Origin: Singulisphaera sp. GP187
GTDB taxonomy: Bacteria > Planctomycetota > Planctomycetia > Isosphaerales > Isosphaeraceae
Direction: 5' to 3'
Assembly: GCF_900129635.1 (NCBI RefSeq)
Contig: NZ_FSRB01000001.1
Location: forward strand, 2,581,501 to 2,645,500
DNA length: 64,000 bases
Below, piece after piece: positions 45,023 through 52,556 of this stretch. The position numbers and the translations under genes are program-made. Under the pieces are notes generated by a model. That model was not told the origin of the DNA. It searched no databases and saw only the letters and a list, made by a program, of their open reading frames with translations. Within the stretch, counting starts at the first letter, position 1. The number at the start of each line of letters is the position of its first letter.

Positions 45023-45928
45023 TTAATGTGTCTCCACCGGAAAGTTCACTCGGGCCCACGCCGAGAAGTTGGTCGGTTGCCGGCCCGCGACTTTGTTTGC
45101 GAGCGCAATTCGGTCGGACGAATCGGAACCCAAGTAGGTATGCGCTTCCCAGTAACTGAACATTTCGGCGATTTCGGCTGCCCCAGGAAAGGCACTCGCA
45201 AAAGCTTCCTTTGGAACCTGCTTGAATGAAAAATGATGCCCCTGTCGATTTAGGGTCTCGACGATTTCATTGAAGCTCAGGAAATCACCGACGAGTGGCA
45301 GATACTCGCCATTGCCTGCCTCATCTGGGTGTGCGAACGCTCCGGCAACGATGTCGCCAAGTTCGCGAATGTCGCCCATGTGAAGGCAACGCACATCGGG
45401 ATTGATAGGAAGAGCCCAGCCCACGGATCCGTCTGCGTGCTTCTGCGGACCGAGACGACCCACAAAATTCTGGTAGTAGCCAGGCGCAATGACGAACGTA
45501 TGATGCGGGAACCCGGCTTCCTTCACGATCCGATCAATCTTGGCCTTGCCGGTAAAGTGGGGAACCTCGAACTTGCCACCGCTGATCGCTTCGACATCCG
45601 GAAGCGTTGACCAAATGAAGTGTTTGACTCCGGATTGCTTGGCAGCTCGTACCGCCGCTGTCGCCTGCTTGAGCTCGTCCGTGCCTGGTTCCGCGAAATT
45701 GGTGACCAGAAAAACGCCGTCTGTCCCTGCAAAGGCAGCATTGAGAGTTTCCGGCCGGTCCAGATCTGCCTCGACGACTTCCTCGGCGAGCTGGCGATGC
45801 TTGCCTGGATTGCGGCTTAAAGCGCGAACCTTGAATTGGCCGCTGGCTTGCAGGGCACGCACCACTGCGCCTCCCTGCTGTCCGGTTGCCCCGATCACGG
45901 CGATAAGTTTTCGTTCGTCGGGAGACAT
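45023..45928 (-). CDS. NmrA-like NAD(P)-binding protein
   Basis: A 301-aa atypical short-chain dehydrogenase. The nucleotide motif is AVIGATGQQGGAVVRALQ (GxxGxxG). Then follow ALSRNPGKH, a position that favours NADP(H), and GVKHFIWSTLPDVEAISGG and IAPGYYQNFVG, typical of the NmrA/HSCARG group of redox sensors or reductases. It is divergent from a MarR regulator across an intergenic region with overlapping palindromes, so it is probably controlled by that regulator. The truncated nitroreductase lies 44 bases downstream. Confidence 0.87.
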   Translation of the reverse strand: MSPDERKLIAVIGATGQQGGAVVRALQASGQFKVRALSRNPGKHRQLAEEVVEADLDRPETLNAAFAGTDGVFLVTNFAEPGTDELKQATAAVRAAKQSGVKHFIWSTLPDVEAISGGKFEVPHFTGKAKIDRIVKEAGFPHHTFVIAPGYYQNFVGRLGPQKHADGSVGWALPINPDVRCLHMGDIRELGDIVAGAFAHPDEAGNGEYLPLVGDFLSFNEIVETLNRQGHHFSFKQVPKEAFASAFPGAAEIAEMFSYWEAHTYLGSDSSDRIALANKVAGRQPTNFSAWARVNFPVETH

Positions 45929-46032
45929 GCATTCTCCTTTATATTCGTTGCCGGCGTGTCAATCGGGTCTTGCCCTACCCCCGACCCGGCCAGTTACGTC
46001 GTCAATGAATCTTAGCGCCGAGTTCCATTGAA

Positions 46033-46053
46033 GTCAATTATATTGACATCAAT
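46033..46053. promoter_or_regulatory. Overlapping palindromes, probable MarR operator
   Basis: GTCAATTATATTGAC (46033-46047) and ATTGACATCAAT (46042-46053) are perfect palindromes sharing one half-site, giving three TCAAT/ATTGA half-sites in a row. On the minus strand the first covers a TATAAT (46037-46042) that could be the -10 of the NmrA gene, the expected arrangement for repression. Confidence 0.7.
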
Positions 46054-46143
46054 CTAATCGCCTTGTTGGTATAGTAAGGGCTGGATTGGGTAACTTTCCC
46101 GAAATTTGGGTAATTACCATAAAAAAAAGACACGCCGACACCC

Positions 46144-46593
46144 GTGCATGCTTGGCTGGTGATGACGAAGGCCATGCAAGCCATTACGCGATATGCCCTG
46201 GCAAACCTTGAAGAAACCGGCTTGGGGCTTTCCGATTTCGCCGTCCTCGAAGCCCTACTTCACAAGGGACCGCTACCCGTCAATGTGATCGGTCCGAAAG
46301 TCAATCTGACGCCTGGATCGATCAGCGTGGCGGTCGACCGACTTGTCTCCAAAGGCTTAGTGAGCCGTGCGGAGTGCTCTCAGAACCGCCGGGTTCGTAT
46401 CGTTGCGTTGCCCCCCCACGGAGAATCCGTCATCAAGCCAATTTTCCGCGCGCACGTTGAGACGATGGAGAATGTGTTTGCGGGACTCTCGCGTCAGGAA
46501 CTTCGACAACTCGAACAGCAATTGAAGCGCGTGGGAAAACTAGCCGAATCGCTCTTTGAGCGAAGGGTTGAAAAAGGTCACGCGGGTGAATAG
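46144..46593 (+). CDS. MarR family transcriptional regulator
   Basis: A 149-aa winged-helix regulator. GTG 46144 is the first start after an in-frame TAA, so the N-terminus is slightly shorter than in related proteins. The HTH reads LSDFAVLEALLHKGPLPVN, VNLTPGSISVAVDRLVSKGL and the wing ECSQNRRVRIVALPPHG. The group often has a redox-sensing Cys; the only candidate here is in RAECSQNR in the wing. Divergent from the NmrA-like gene, it probably represses that gene and itself through the palindromes at 46033-46053. Confidence 0.87.
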   Translation: MHAWLVMTKAMQAITRYALANLEETGLGLSDFAVLEALLHKGPLPVNVIGPKVNLTPGSISVAVDRLVSKGLVSRAECSQNRRVRIVALPPHGESVIKPIFRAHVETMENVFAGLSRQELRQLEQQLKRVGKLAESLFERRVEKGHAGE

Positions 46594-46801
46594 GCGAGTT
46601 TGACCGAAGAGCGTTCCGGCCACAGGGTGATGTGTACCGAGCGCCACGGACTTGGACCCCAAGGCTATGGGCAAACGAGTGAGAGCGGAGCCCGGAGCAG
46701 ACCGGTCCGAAAGGAAACGCCCAAACGCAGTTAACGTTCAGCGAAGAATGAGCGGCCTGTCTCGCAACCACCTCTGGAGGCATTCGCTGGCGGAACTTTC
46801 G
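46594..46801. other. Intergenic gap, nothing recognised
   Basis: About 208 bases between the MarR gene and the convergent MaoC-like gene. No ORF with homology; no strong hairpin found. Confidence 0.4.
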
Positions 46802-47254
46802 TCACGAGACTCGCCGGGGCGCGATCATGGTGACGACCGTGATCATCACGGGCTCGCTGTCCTGGTTCAGCGTCGTGTTCCGCACGCGGACCAACCCGTG
46901 GCCGGGATGCGATTTCGAGGGCCGCAACTCCATCACCTCGGATTCGACCCGTAGCACGTCGCCGGGGTGGACGGGCCAGGGCCAGCGGAGCTCCTCGGCC
47001 CCCAGCCCGATCAGGCCGCCTACGATCCGAAACTCTCCCGTGACCAGCAGCCGCATCGTGAGCGCGGCGGTGTGCCAACCGCTCGCCACCAATTCGCCGA
47101 AGAGACTCGCACGGGCGGCGTCCTGGTCCAAGTGGAACGGCTGGGGATCGAACTCGGCGGCGAACACCTTGATCATGTCGGGCTCAACCAGGACCGTGCC
47201 GGTTCCGAACGTCTGCCCGACGGCCAGGTCCTCGTAGTACAGCGGCGTGCTCAC
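46802..47254 (-). CDS. MaoC-like (hot-dog fold) dehydratase
   Basis: A 150-aa protein starting at GTG 47254 after GAGGAG. The hot-dog fold signature is clear: LYYEDLAVGQTFGTGTVLV, then the catalytic-loop pattern FAAEFDPQPFHLDQDAA (Asp and His of the hydratase 2 motif), then VASGWHTAALTMRLLV. Such proteins hydrate or dehydrate enoyl-CoA or related thioesters, or act as accessory domains. It follows an uncharacterised gene by 19 bases in a likely two-gene operon. Confidence 0.87.
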   Translation of the reverse strand: MSTPLYYEDLAVGQTFGTGTVLVEPDMIKVFAAEFDPQPFHLDQDAARASLFGELVASGWHTAALTMRLLVTGEFRIVGGLIGLGAEELRWPWPVHPGDVLRVESEVMELRPSKSHPGHGLVRVRNTTLNQDSEPVMITVVTMIAPRRVS

Positions 47255-47273
47255 TTCGGTGGTCTCCTCGGCA

Positions 47274-47999
47274 TCACACGGTCTCGAAGGCGATGTCCCG
47301 CAGGTCGATTGACACCAGGAGCGGTTCGGCGATCTTGCGATGGTCGGCGTCCGCGGGGTAGACGCGACGCGTGACCGGGATCACGATCCCGCTGACCGTC
47401 CGGTAGTCGTTAGCGTAGTTCAGCCCGGTGGTTCCGCCCAGCACATCCACCGCGTACTCGTGACGCCGGAGCAATCCGTCGGGGCCAAAGTACGACACCT
47501 GCTCGCGCGCGTGGCTCGCGACGCCCGCCGGGAATGTGGCCTTCAGGGGCCGCCAAACTTCCCCGTTCTCGGACCAGGGCGGGAGCTCCTCGGTCACAAA
47601 CCCGGGGTACGTGTAAAGAAACGGGATGGTGAGGTAGGTCCACAAGGCGTAGCCGTTGAAGTACGCGAGGTGCAGATCGTCCCAAGGCGTCGTCGCCGTG
47701 TGCCCCAGGAACGCGCCCCGCGGGTCGGCACGCTCCGAGACGACTCGTCCGCTTTCGTCCTCGACGGCAACCCGACTGGGGACGAAAGAGTATCGAATCC
47801 CTCGGCCATTCAGGTGAATAGTGACCCGTTGCTCATGCAGGCGAGCCTCGACGGTGACGTCCGCCAGCACGCCCGGCTTCCCCCTGGCGACCCACAGCGC
47901 CCCGCCGATCGACCCGGCGGCACGCACCGACGCGAATTGGTTCCACCGGTCGAGCCCACCGTGAGCGGCGATCGCCTTTGCTAAGAGGTCTGCGCTCAT
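47274..47999 (-). CDS. Conserved protein of unknown function
   Basis: A 241-aa soluble protein, MSADLLAKAIAAHGGLDRWN at the start. It is rich in beta strands (VRAAGSIGGALWVARG, VTIHLNGRGIRYSFVPSRVA) with an aromatic middle (YFNGYALWTYLTIPFLYTYP). The pattern recalls lipoprotein-carrier-like half-barrels, but no signal peptide or catalytic motif is visible, so I assign no function. It precedes the MaoC gene by 19 bases. Confidence 0.75.
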   Translation of the reverse strand: MSADLLAKAIAAHGGLDRWNQFASVRAAGSIGGALWVARGKPGVLADVTVEARLHEQRVTIHLNGRGIRYSFVPSRVAVEDESGRVVSERADPRGAFLGHTATTPWDDLHLAYFNGYALWTYLTIPFLYTYPGFVTEELPPWSENGEVWRPLKATFPAGVASHAREQVSYFGPDGLLRRHEYAVDVLGGTTGLNYANDYRTVSGIVIPVTRRVYPADADHRKIAEPLLVSIDLRDIAFETV

Positions 48000-48015
48000 G
48001 AGTGCACCGATCGTG

Positions 48016-48470
48016 TCACCGGGTCAGTTGGTTGGAGCTGCATTTTCGTGATCTCGCGAAGTCTCTGACGGGGCGGTGCATCGGGCGCACTGCTCGATGA
48101 GTGTGGTGACCATCGCGGGCCATCCGGTCTGGCGGCTCGCTCCGGTTCGAGTTCCCGCCGAAATCGGCCGTGTCCATGTCGCCAGGCACGTAACGAACGG
48201 CGAATGACTGCCCGCCGGCCGCGAACCGGTACGAATCCCGTTCATAAATCTTCGACATCGATCGCACCCCGAAAGGCGAGAGGAACTCGCGCTCATCGAG
48301 AAGGCAGCGTTCGCGCCCTCGGCCGAGTCGTCCTCCCGGACGGTCGCCCATTGCCGCTCGGCGAGATACGGCCCCCAACGCTTCCCGTTCTTGCCGCGAC
48401 CGGTGTCCTCTTCCAGACGCCGCGCCTCGGCGTTCGATGTTCGATCGTCACTCATCTCCAAATTCCCCAC
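48016..48470 (-). pseudogene. Remnant of a GH63-like glucosidase (MGH1-type)
   Basis: Two frames each hold a recognisable piece of one long enzyme. In one frame (stop 48024) [20 protein letters not shown] and [13 protein letters not shown] match the N-terminus. In another (stop 48016) [20 protein letters not shown] and [18 protein letters not shown] match a segment hundreds of residues later. An internal deletion joined them near 48290-48310 and the rest is missing; the parent is ~850-900 aa. It is decayed and cannot make an active enzyme. Confidence 0.7.
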
Positions 48471-48540
48471 TCACTCCTACCAGAACGCATAAAAACGACT
48501 ACACATCAATACGATCGACACACACAGACATTCGAATCAG

Positions 48541-49659
48541 CTAGCTTTGCGATAGCGCCGGGTAATCGGTGTAACCGGTGGCGGAAGCGCCGTAGAAATA
48601 CTCCGGCCGTGGCTCATTGAGTGGCGCATCACGGCGGATGCGCTCGGCAAGGTCCGGATTGGCGATATAGCCTCGACCGAAGGCGACAAGGTCACCGGCT
48701 CCTTCGCCGACAAGCTGGGCGGCGTGTTGGGCGTTGATCCCGACGTTCAGGATGAGCGTGCCCTCGTAGAGGCGACGGAAGTGATGCACGACGGCGTCGC
48801 CGCTCAAGTGTTCAATCGGAGTGCCGGTGAGGTCTGCGTTTTGCCGCATGAGAAGCACGTGCGACAGCTTGTAGTCGGCCAACTTCCGATAGACGTATTC
48901 GCTCGTCCGGAGCGTCTCGTCAGTCGCGCGTAGGGCACCGTGTTCGCTCATCATCGGCCCGGCCTTCACGCCGACGCGATTGCTCGGCCAGACTTCAAGC
49001 ACCGCCTCGAGCGCCTCGAAGAGAAGGCGAGCGCGATTCTCCACCGGCCCGCCGTACTGGTCAGTTCGTCGGTTGGTGACCTCATGCAGAAATTGCTGGA
49101 AGATGTAGACGAATCCGCCTTGAATCTGGACGCCGTCGAACCCCGCGTCTTGTGCGACCTGTGCGGCATGCCTGAAATCTTCAACAGCTTGCTTGATGTC
49201 CTGAAGACTCATCTCGCGCGGGGTTTCGCTCGGAACCTTCCCCCCCTCGACGTGAATCAGTTGCTCGGGATTGACTGCGGAAGGCCCAAGGGGCAATCGC
49301 CCGTCCGCATACAGGAAGCGATGAGAGACAGAACCCTGATGCCAGAGTTGAACGAAGATCAGCCCGCCTGCACTGTGAACGGCATCGGTGACGCGCCGCC
49401 ACCCCGCGGCTTGTTCCGCGTTGTAGACTCCCGGGGCTCCGTACCATCCTTGTCCCTGCTCGCTGACGAAGGTTCCCTCCGTGATGATCAGGCCGGCCCC
49501 GGCCCGCTGCGCGTAATACTCGGCCATCAACCCGTTCGGAACCTTCCCGCGGTTCTCGGCTCGAGTGCGCGTAAGCGGTGCCATGACGATGCGATTCTTG
49601 AGCTGCAAGTCGCCGAGTGCATAGGGCGTGAAAAGCACTTCAGTCGGTCTGGTTGGCAT
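48541..49659 (-). CDS. Old Yellow Enzyme family protein with altered active site
   Basis: A 372-aa FMN-dependent ene-reductase-type protein with a strong ribosome site (AGGAGGGAG). The scaffold is typical: NRIVMAPLTRTRAENRGKVP, EYYAQRAGAGLIITEGTFVS, LVAFGRGYIANPDLAERIRR, FYGASATGYTDYP. In the substrate site, the usual HGAN (or HGAH) before GYL is VQIQGGFVYIFQQFL, so the His and Asn/His that hold the substrate carbonyl are Gln and Phe, while the proton-donating Tyr position is kept. QLWHQGSVSH also has Ser for the common Arg. It follows a SnoaL-like gene by 26 bases in a TetR-linked operon. Confidence 0.88.
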   Translation of the reverse strand: MPTRPTEVLFTPYALGDLQLKNRIVMAPLTRTRAENRGKVPNGLMAEYYAQRAGAGLIITEGTFVSEQGQGWYGAPGVYNAEQAAGWRRVTDAVHSAGGLIFVQLWHQGSVSHRFLYADGRLPLGPSAVNPEQLIHVEGGKVPSETPREMSLQDIKQAVEDFRHAAQVAQDAGFDGVQIQGGFVYIFQQFLHEVTNRRTDQYGGPVENRARLLFEALEAVLEVWPSNRVGVKAGPMMSEHGALRATDETLRTSEYVYRKLADYKLSHVLLMRQNADLTGTPIEHLSGDAVVHHFRRLYEGTLILNVGINAQHAAQLVGEGAGDLVAFGRGYIANPDLAERIRRDAPLNEPRPEYFYGASATGYTDYPALSQS

Positions 49660-49685
49660 GGTTCGTCTCCCTCCTTCCCGCCTTG

Positions 49686-50108
49686 CTAAGAGCTCTGCCC
49701 TCGCGAGTCCACCGGAAACGAGTCGCCGAACATCGGCCTGCCGCTCTTCGAGTGCGCTTGAGACGCCTCGTCCTGGATCACGTCCCAGTGCTCGACGAGG
49801 ATGCCGTCCTCGATCCGGAGGATGTCCGCCACGACCCAGTTGACCGGCAAGCCGAACCCGGAGAACCGCCCGTGGAGGATCACGTAGTCCCCATCGGCCA
49901 CGACCAGCCCGGGCTCGTACTTTAGGGTTGGCGGGGCCGCCTTCACCAACTCGAACAGCCCCTCACGGCCCGGGGCGATGTGGGCGCTGTGCTGGATGTA
50001 GCGCGGCGACCAGTAGGGTTCGGCCGCAACGTAGTCCCGCTTGTTGAACAGAGCGTCAAAGGCCTCAAGGGCGAGTGACTTATTCCTCTCCTGCTTCGTC
50101 TGACTCAT
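49686..50108 (-). CDS. SnoaL-like (NTF2-fold) protein
   Basis: A 140-aa protein from ATG 50108, preceded by GAGGAGAG. The NTF2-fold polyketide-cyclase-like pattern is LALEAFDALFNKRDYVAAEP, YWSPRYIQHSAHIAPGREGL, GDYVILHGRFSG and VEHWDVIQDEA. It may be a small hydrolase, isomerase or ligand-binding protein; the family is catalytically diverse. The next gene upstream (50318-50647) is a shorter paralogue. Confidence 0.85.
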   Translation of the reverse strand: MSQTKQERNKSLALEAFDALFNKRDYVAAEPYWSPRYIQHSAHIAPGREGLFELVKAAPPTLKYEPGLVVADGDYVILHGRFSGFGLPVNWVVADILRIEDGILVEHWDVIQDEASQAHSKSGRPMFGDSFPVDSRGQSS

Positions 50109-50167
50109 AAAGTTCTCTCCTCTATCGTTTGTGCATGCCACGCCGAGCGTTCGTCTCGGAAGGACCC

Positions 50168-50311
50168 TCACTTAAAATTCGCTTCCTCTAACTTTGACCC
50201 GCCGACCATCGGAATACTCGCACCGGTGATCCAGCGCGCGCTGTCGGAAGCCGGGAACACGATCACGTTCGCCACGTCCGACGGCCACCCGATACGCTTG
50301 AGTGCCTCCAT
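50168..50311 (-). pseudogene. C-terminal fragment of a short-chain dehydrogenase
   Basis: 47 codons on the minus strand read MEALKRIGWPSDVANVIVFP and SARWITGASIPMVGGSKL, the well-known C-terminal block of SDR enzymes (…R.G.P.DVA..V.FLAS......TG..I..DGG). The catalytic YxxxK and Rossmann parts are absent. It begins six bases after the stop of the short SnoaL-like gene, in the same frame, and is a deletion remnant. Confidence 0.75.
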
Positions 50312-50317
50312 GTCGAT

Positions 50318-50647
50318 TCATGTTTGTGGGGAAGTCGACATACTGTTGCCGTTAGCGCTATGCGCCGCCGGCACCTCTTCCTGCATGACATCCCAGTGTT
50401 CGGCGATCTTGCCATCAGCGACCCGGAAGATATCGACAGCCACCAAAGGTTTAGGTCCCCATCCGATAAAGCGGCCGTGAATGGTGACGTAGTCGCCCTC
50501 TGCCACAACCAGACCTGGTTCATACTTGAGGTCAGCCGGAAGGTTTCCCAGGAGCGACTTGATCGCAGCGTTGCCGTTGGGAATCTGCGGGTTGTGCTGC
50601 TGATACTCGGCGTTGAATAGGCGGTCGAGAACGGTGGGGCTCATCAT
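50318..50647 (-). CDS. Short SnoaL-like paralogue, probably N-terminally truncated
   Basis: A 109-aa protein with ribosome site GAGG before ATG 50647. YEPGLVVAEGDYVTIHGRF and KIAEHWDVMQEEVPAAH match the neighbour at 49686-50108 closely, but the first NTF2 helix is missing: it starts MMSPTVLDRLFNAEYQQHNP, about 25-30 residues shorter than the family. It might still fold as a dimer, or be the product of a deletion. It is the first gene after the TetR-type promoter and operator at 50754-50782. Confidence 0.7.
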   Translation of the reverse strand: MMSPTVLDRLFNAEYQQHNPQIPNGNAAIKSLLGNLPADLKYEPGLVVAEGDYVTIHGRFIGWGPKPLVAVDIFRVADGKIAEHWDVMQEEVPAAHSANGNSMSTSPQT

Positions 50648-50753
50648 TACCTCGCGGTGAAATCAGCGAGCCGGTTCCAGATCGTGATCACGAGAACCGA
50701 CGTCAGACGACCCGTTCCGCCGCAAGGCGTCACCGGAACGACCCATTGCAGAA

Positions 50754-50782
50754 AGAATACGCACGTCCGTATTGTTTGGCAA
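50754..50782 (-). promoter_or_regulatory. Promoter with embedded TetR-type operator
   Basis: On the minus strand a -35 TTGCCA (50777-50782) and a -10 TATTCT (50754-50759) are 17 bases apart. Between and across them lies the inverted repeat AATACG-N6-CGTATT (50756-50773). It drives the SnoaL/ene-reductase genes and lies next to a TetR gene, as expected for simple repression. Confidence 0.7.
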
Positions 50783-50839
50783 TGAGCGATTTCGCCCGGC
50801 GCGGCAAACCTACTATCGGGAGACCCGCGAGGTCCGCTC

Positions 50840-51436
50840 TTACCGCGGAGGGTCAGGCCTTAAGACAACGGCGAAGAGAGTCTTCTTGAAGCGTTCCAAC
50901 GGAACAGGGCTGTGCTCGACCTTCGCTTGGAGGATCGCACCGTGGAGTGCCGCGTAAAGGAAGTGGGCAAGCTCATCGCAGTCGGCCAAAACATGCAGCT
51001 CACCGACCTTGACGGCGGCCTCAAGGCAGTACGCCACGGAACGGTGGATCTCGCAGTAGATCTCGTTGAGTCGCTGGCGGATCGGCTCGCTGTGCTCACC
51101 CGCCTCGGCGCTGAAGTTGCCGATCAGGCAGCCGTTGCGCATCCCGGCCTTGTTCAGGAAGCGTATCTGGATGTCCAGCCACTCCTCCAGGCGGGCGAAC
51201 GGCGAAGCCGCGTCATTGCGAAGCGTGAGGCGGATGTTCTCCTCGACCATGGCGAAGTACCGGTTGAGGAGTTCCAGGCAGAATGCATCTTTCGAGGCGA
51301 AGTGGTTGGTGAACGACCCCTGCGGTGCGCCTGCGGCTTGGGCGATGTCGCGGACGCTGGCCCCGCAGTACCCGCGTTCGAGTACGACTTCGAAGCCTGC
51401 CTGCAGGAGCTTTTCGCGGTGAGAAGGTTTTGGCAT
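50840..51436 (-). CDS. TetR family transcriptional regulator
   Basis: A 198-aa regulator. The N-terminal HTH is REKLLQAGFEVVLERGYCGA, SVRDIAQAAGAPQGSFTNHF, SKDAFCLELLNRYF. The C-terminal domain (GMRNGCLIGNFSAEAGEHSE) resembles the AcnR/NemR group that senses electrophiles through Cys. NemR-type regulators commonly control Old Yellow Enzymes, and here an ene-reductase operon lies downstream on the same strand with a matching palindrome in its promoter. The gene ends about 60 bases before that promoter. Confidence 0.88.
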   Translation of the reverse strand: MPKPSHREKLLQAGFEVVLERGYCGASVRDIAQAAGAPQGSFTNHFASKDAFCLELLNRYFAMVEENIRLTLRNDAASPFARLEEWLDIQIRFLNKAGMRNGCLIGNFSAEAGEHSEPIRQRLNEIYCEIHRSVAYCLEAAVKVGELHVLADCDELAHFLYAALHGAILQAKVEHSPVPLERFKKTLFAVVLRPDPPR

Positions 51437-51693
51437 GACCGGCGGTCGATCCCTGGTTTTGTATTCCTCAAGCGGCCTTTCGGACTCAACTCCGCCTTCA
51501 GATAGTATCCGTAACAGAGATTGCGCTATCCCCCTCCCCGAATGGAACCAGTCGGGTTATCAATTCTCGCTCGCAGCGGACCGAGCGAGCTCGCTTCTCG
51601 GACCGGAACGCGCAACATCCGCTCGGGCCGCTTTTGCACCGACGCCTTCGTCTCGCATCGGCAAGATTGAGAACGTGTTCGTTAACCAGCGGC
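51437..51693. other. Intergenic gap, nothing recognised
   Basis: About 257 bases between the TetR gene and the alpha/beta hydrolase stop. No homologous ORF or strong hairpin. Confidence 0.4.
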
Positions 51694-52536
51694 TTACTTT
51701 AATCCGAAGAGGGCGGCGCGGCTGGCGGGGGCGTTGAACATCGCCTCATGGTCGTGACCAACCCCGGGGGCTTCGACGAGTCGCCAGCGAAAGTCCCAGC
51801 CTTTGCGCTTGGCCAGTTCTTGAGCGGATCGAAACGCGTTATGGCCTCGTTCGTAACGCGTTTGTCCTTGCTTATCTGCTTCGGAACTGATGTCGAGGTC
51901 TTCATCACGCACCGTGTCCGCACTGCCCAGGTAGACGGTCAGGGGCCGGGCGAGATAGTCCCGAAGCAAGTCGTCGGTGACCAGGGATGTGGGCAGACCG
52001 CCGAAACCGTAGGGGTAAGGCAAGTCTCGTGTGGGAAAGAGGTCGGAGCCCGGGTTGGCCGCTACGATTCGAGTGGCCTCCGTCGGTACAAAAGCGGAGA
52101 GGCGGACGAGGAACTGTCCGCCCGCGGAGTGGCCGATCAGGTAGTACGGCATGTCGGGGCGGTGCTCGAGATCGCGGACGCGATCGGCGATCTTGGGAAC
52201 GACGCTCCAGGCCCAGTTCGCGCGCGCGGCGAGCTTGCCGTCCTCGAACAGGCCCCCTTGCTGATACTTCCCCTTGCCGAACTGGGTCGAGTCAAAGCGG
52301 GGGGCGACGACGAGCATGCCGAACCGGTCGCCCATCGCGCGGGCGTGGTCGCGATACTCGTCGGCGTTGCGGAGCATGCCATGGAAGACCATGAGCATCG
52401 CCCCGTCCCGATAATTCGCCGGCTTGTAGGTGAAGACCTCCATCTTGGCGGTGGCCAGGTCCAGGTCGAGCTTGGCGGAACCCGCGGGGATCGAACCTTG
52501 CCCGAGCGTCAGGCAGACCAGCAAGAGAATCGACAT
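51694..52536 (-). CDS. Secreted alpha/beta hydrolase
   Basis: A 280-aa protein with a short signal peptide (MSILLLVCLTLGQGSIPAG). The hydrolase fold has MLMVFHGMLRNADEYRDHA (oxyanion loop), nucleophile Ser in LIGHSAGGQFLVRL, probable Asp in VYLGSADTVRDED and His in GVGHDHEAMF. It could be an esterase or peptidase. It starts 20 bases after cyanophycin synthetase, so the two may be cotranscribed; a role in cyanophycin or dipeptide release is possible but unproved. Confidence 0.83.
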   Translation of the reverse strand: MSILLLVCLTLGQGSIPAGSAKLDLDLATAKMEVFTYKPANYRDGAMLMVFHGMLRNADEYRDHARAMGDRFGMLVVAPRFDSTQFGKGKYQQGGLFEDGKLAARANWAWSVVPKIADRVRDLEHRPDMPYYLIGHSAGGQFLVRLSAFVPTEATRIVAANPGSDLFPTRDLPYPYGFGGLPTSLVTDDLLRDYLARPLTVYLGSADTVRDEDLDISSEADKQGQTRYERGHNAFRSAQELAKRKGWDFRWRLVEAPGVGHDHEAMFNAPASRAALFGLK

Positions 52537-52556
52537 ACTGCGATTGCCTTTCGCTT

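Noticed and set aside
44098..51436. A phage or defence island.
   Set aside because: Apart from the ArdC remnant, no restriction, toxin, integrase or structural phage gene is visible.
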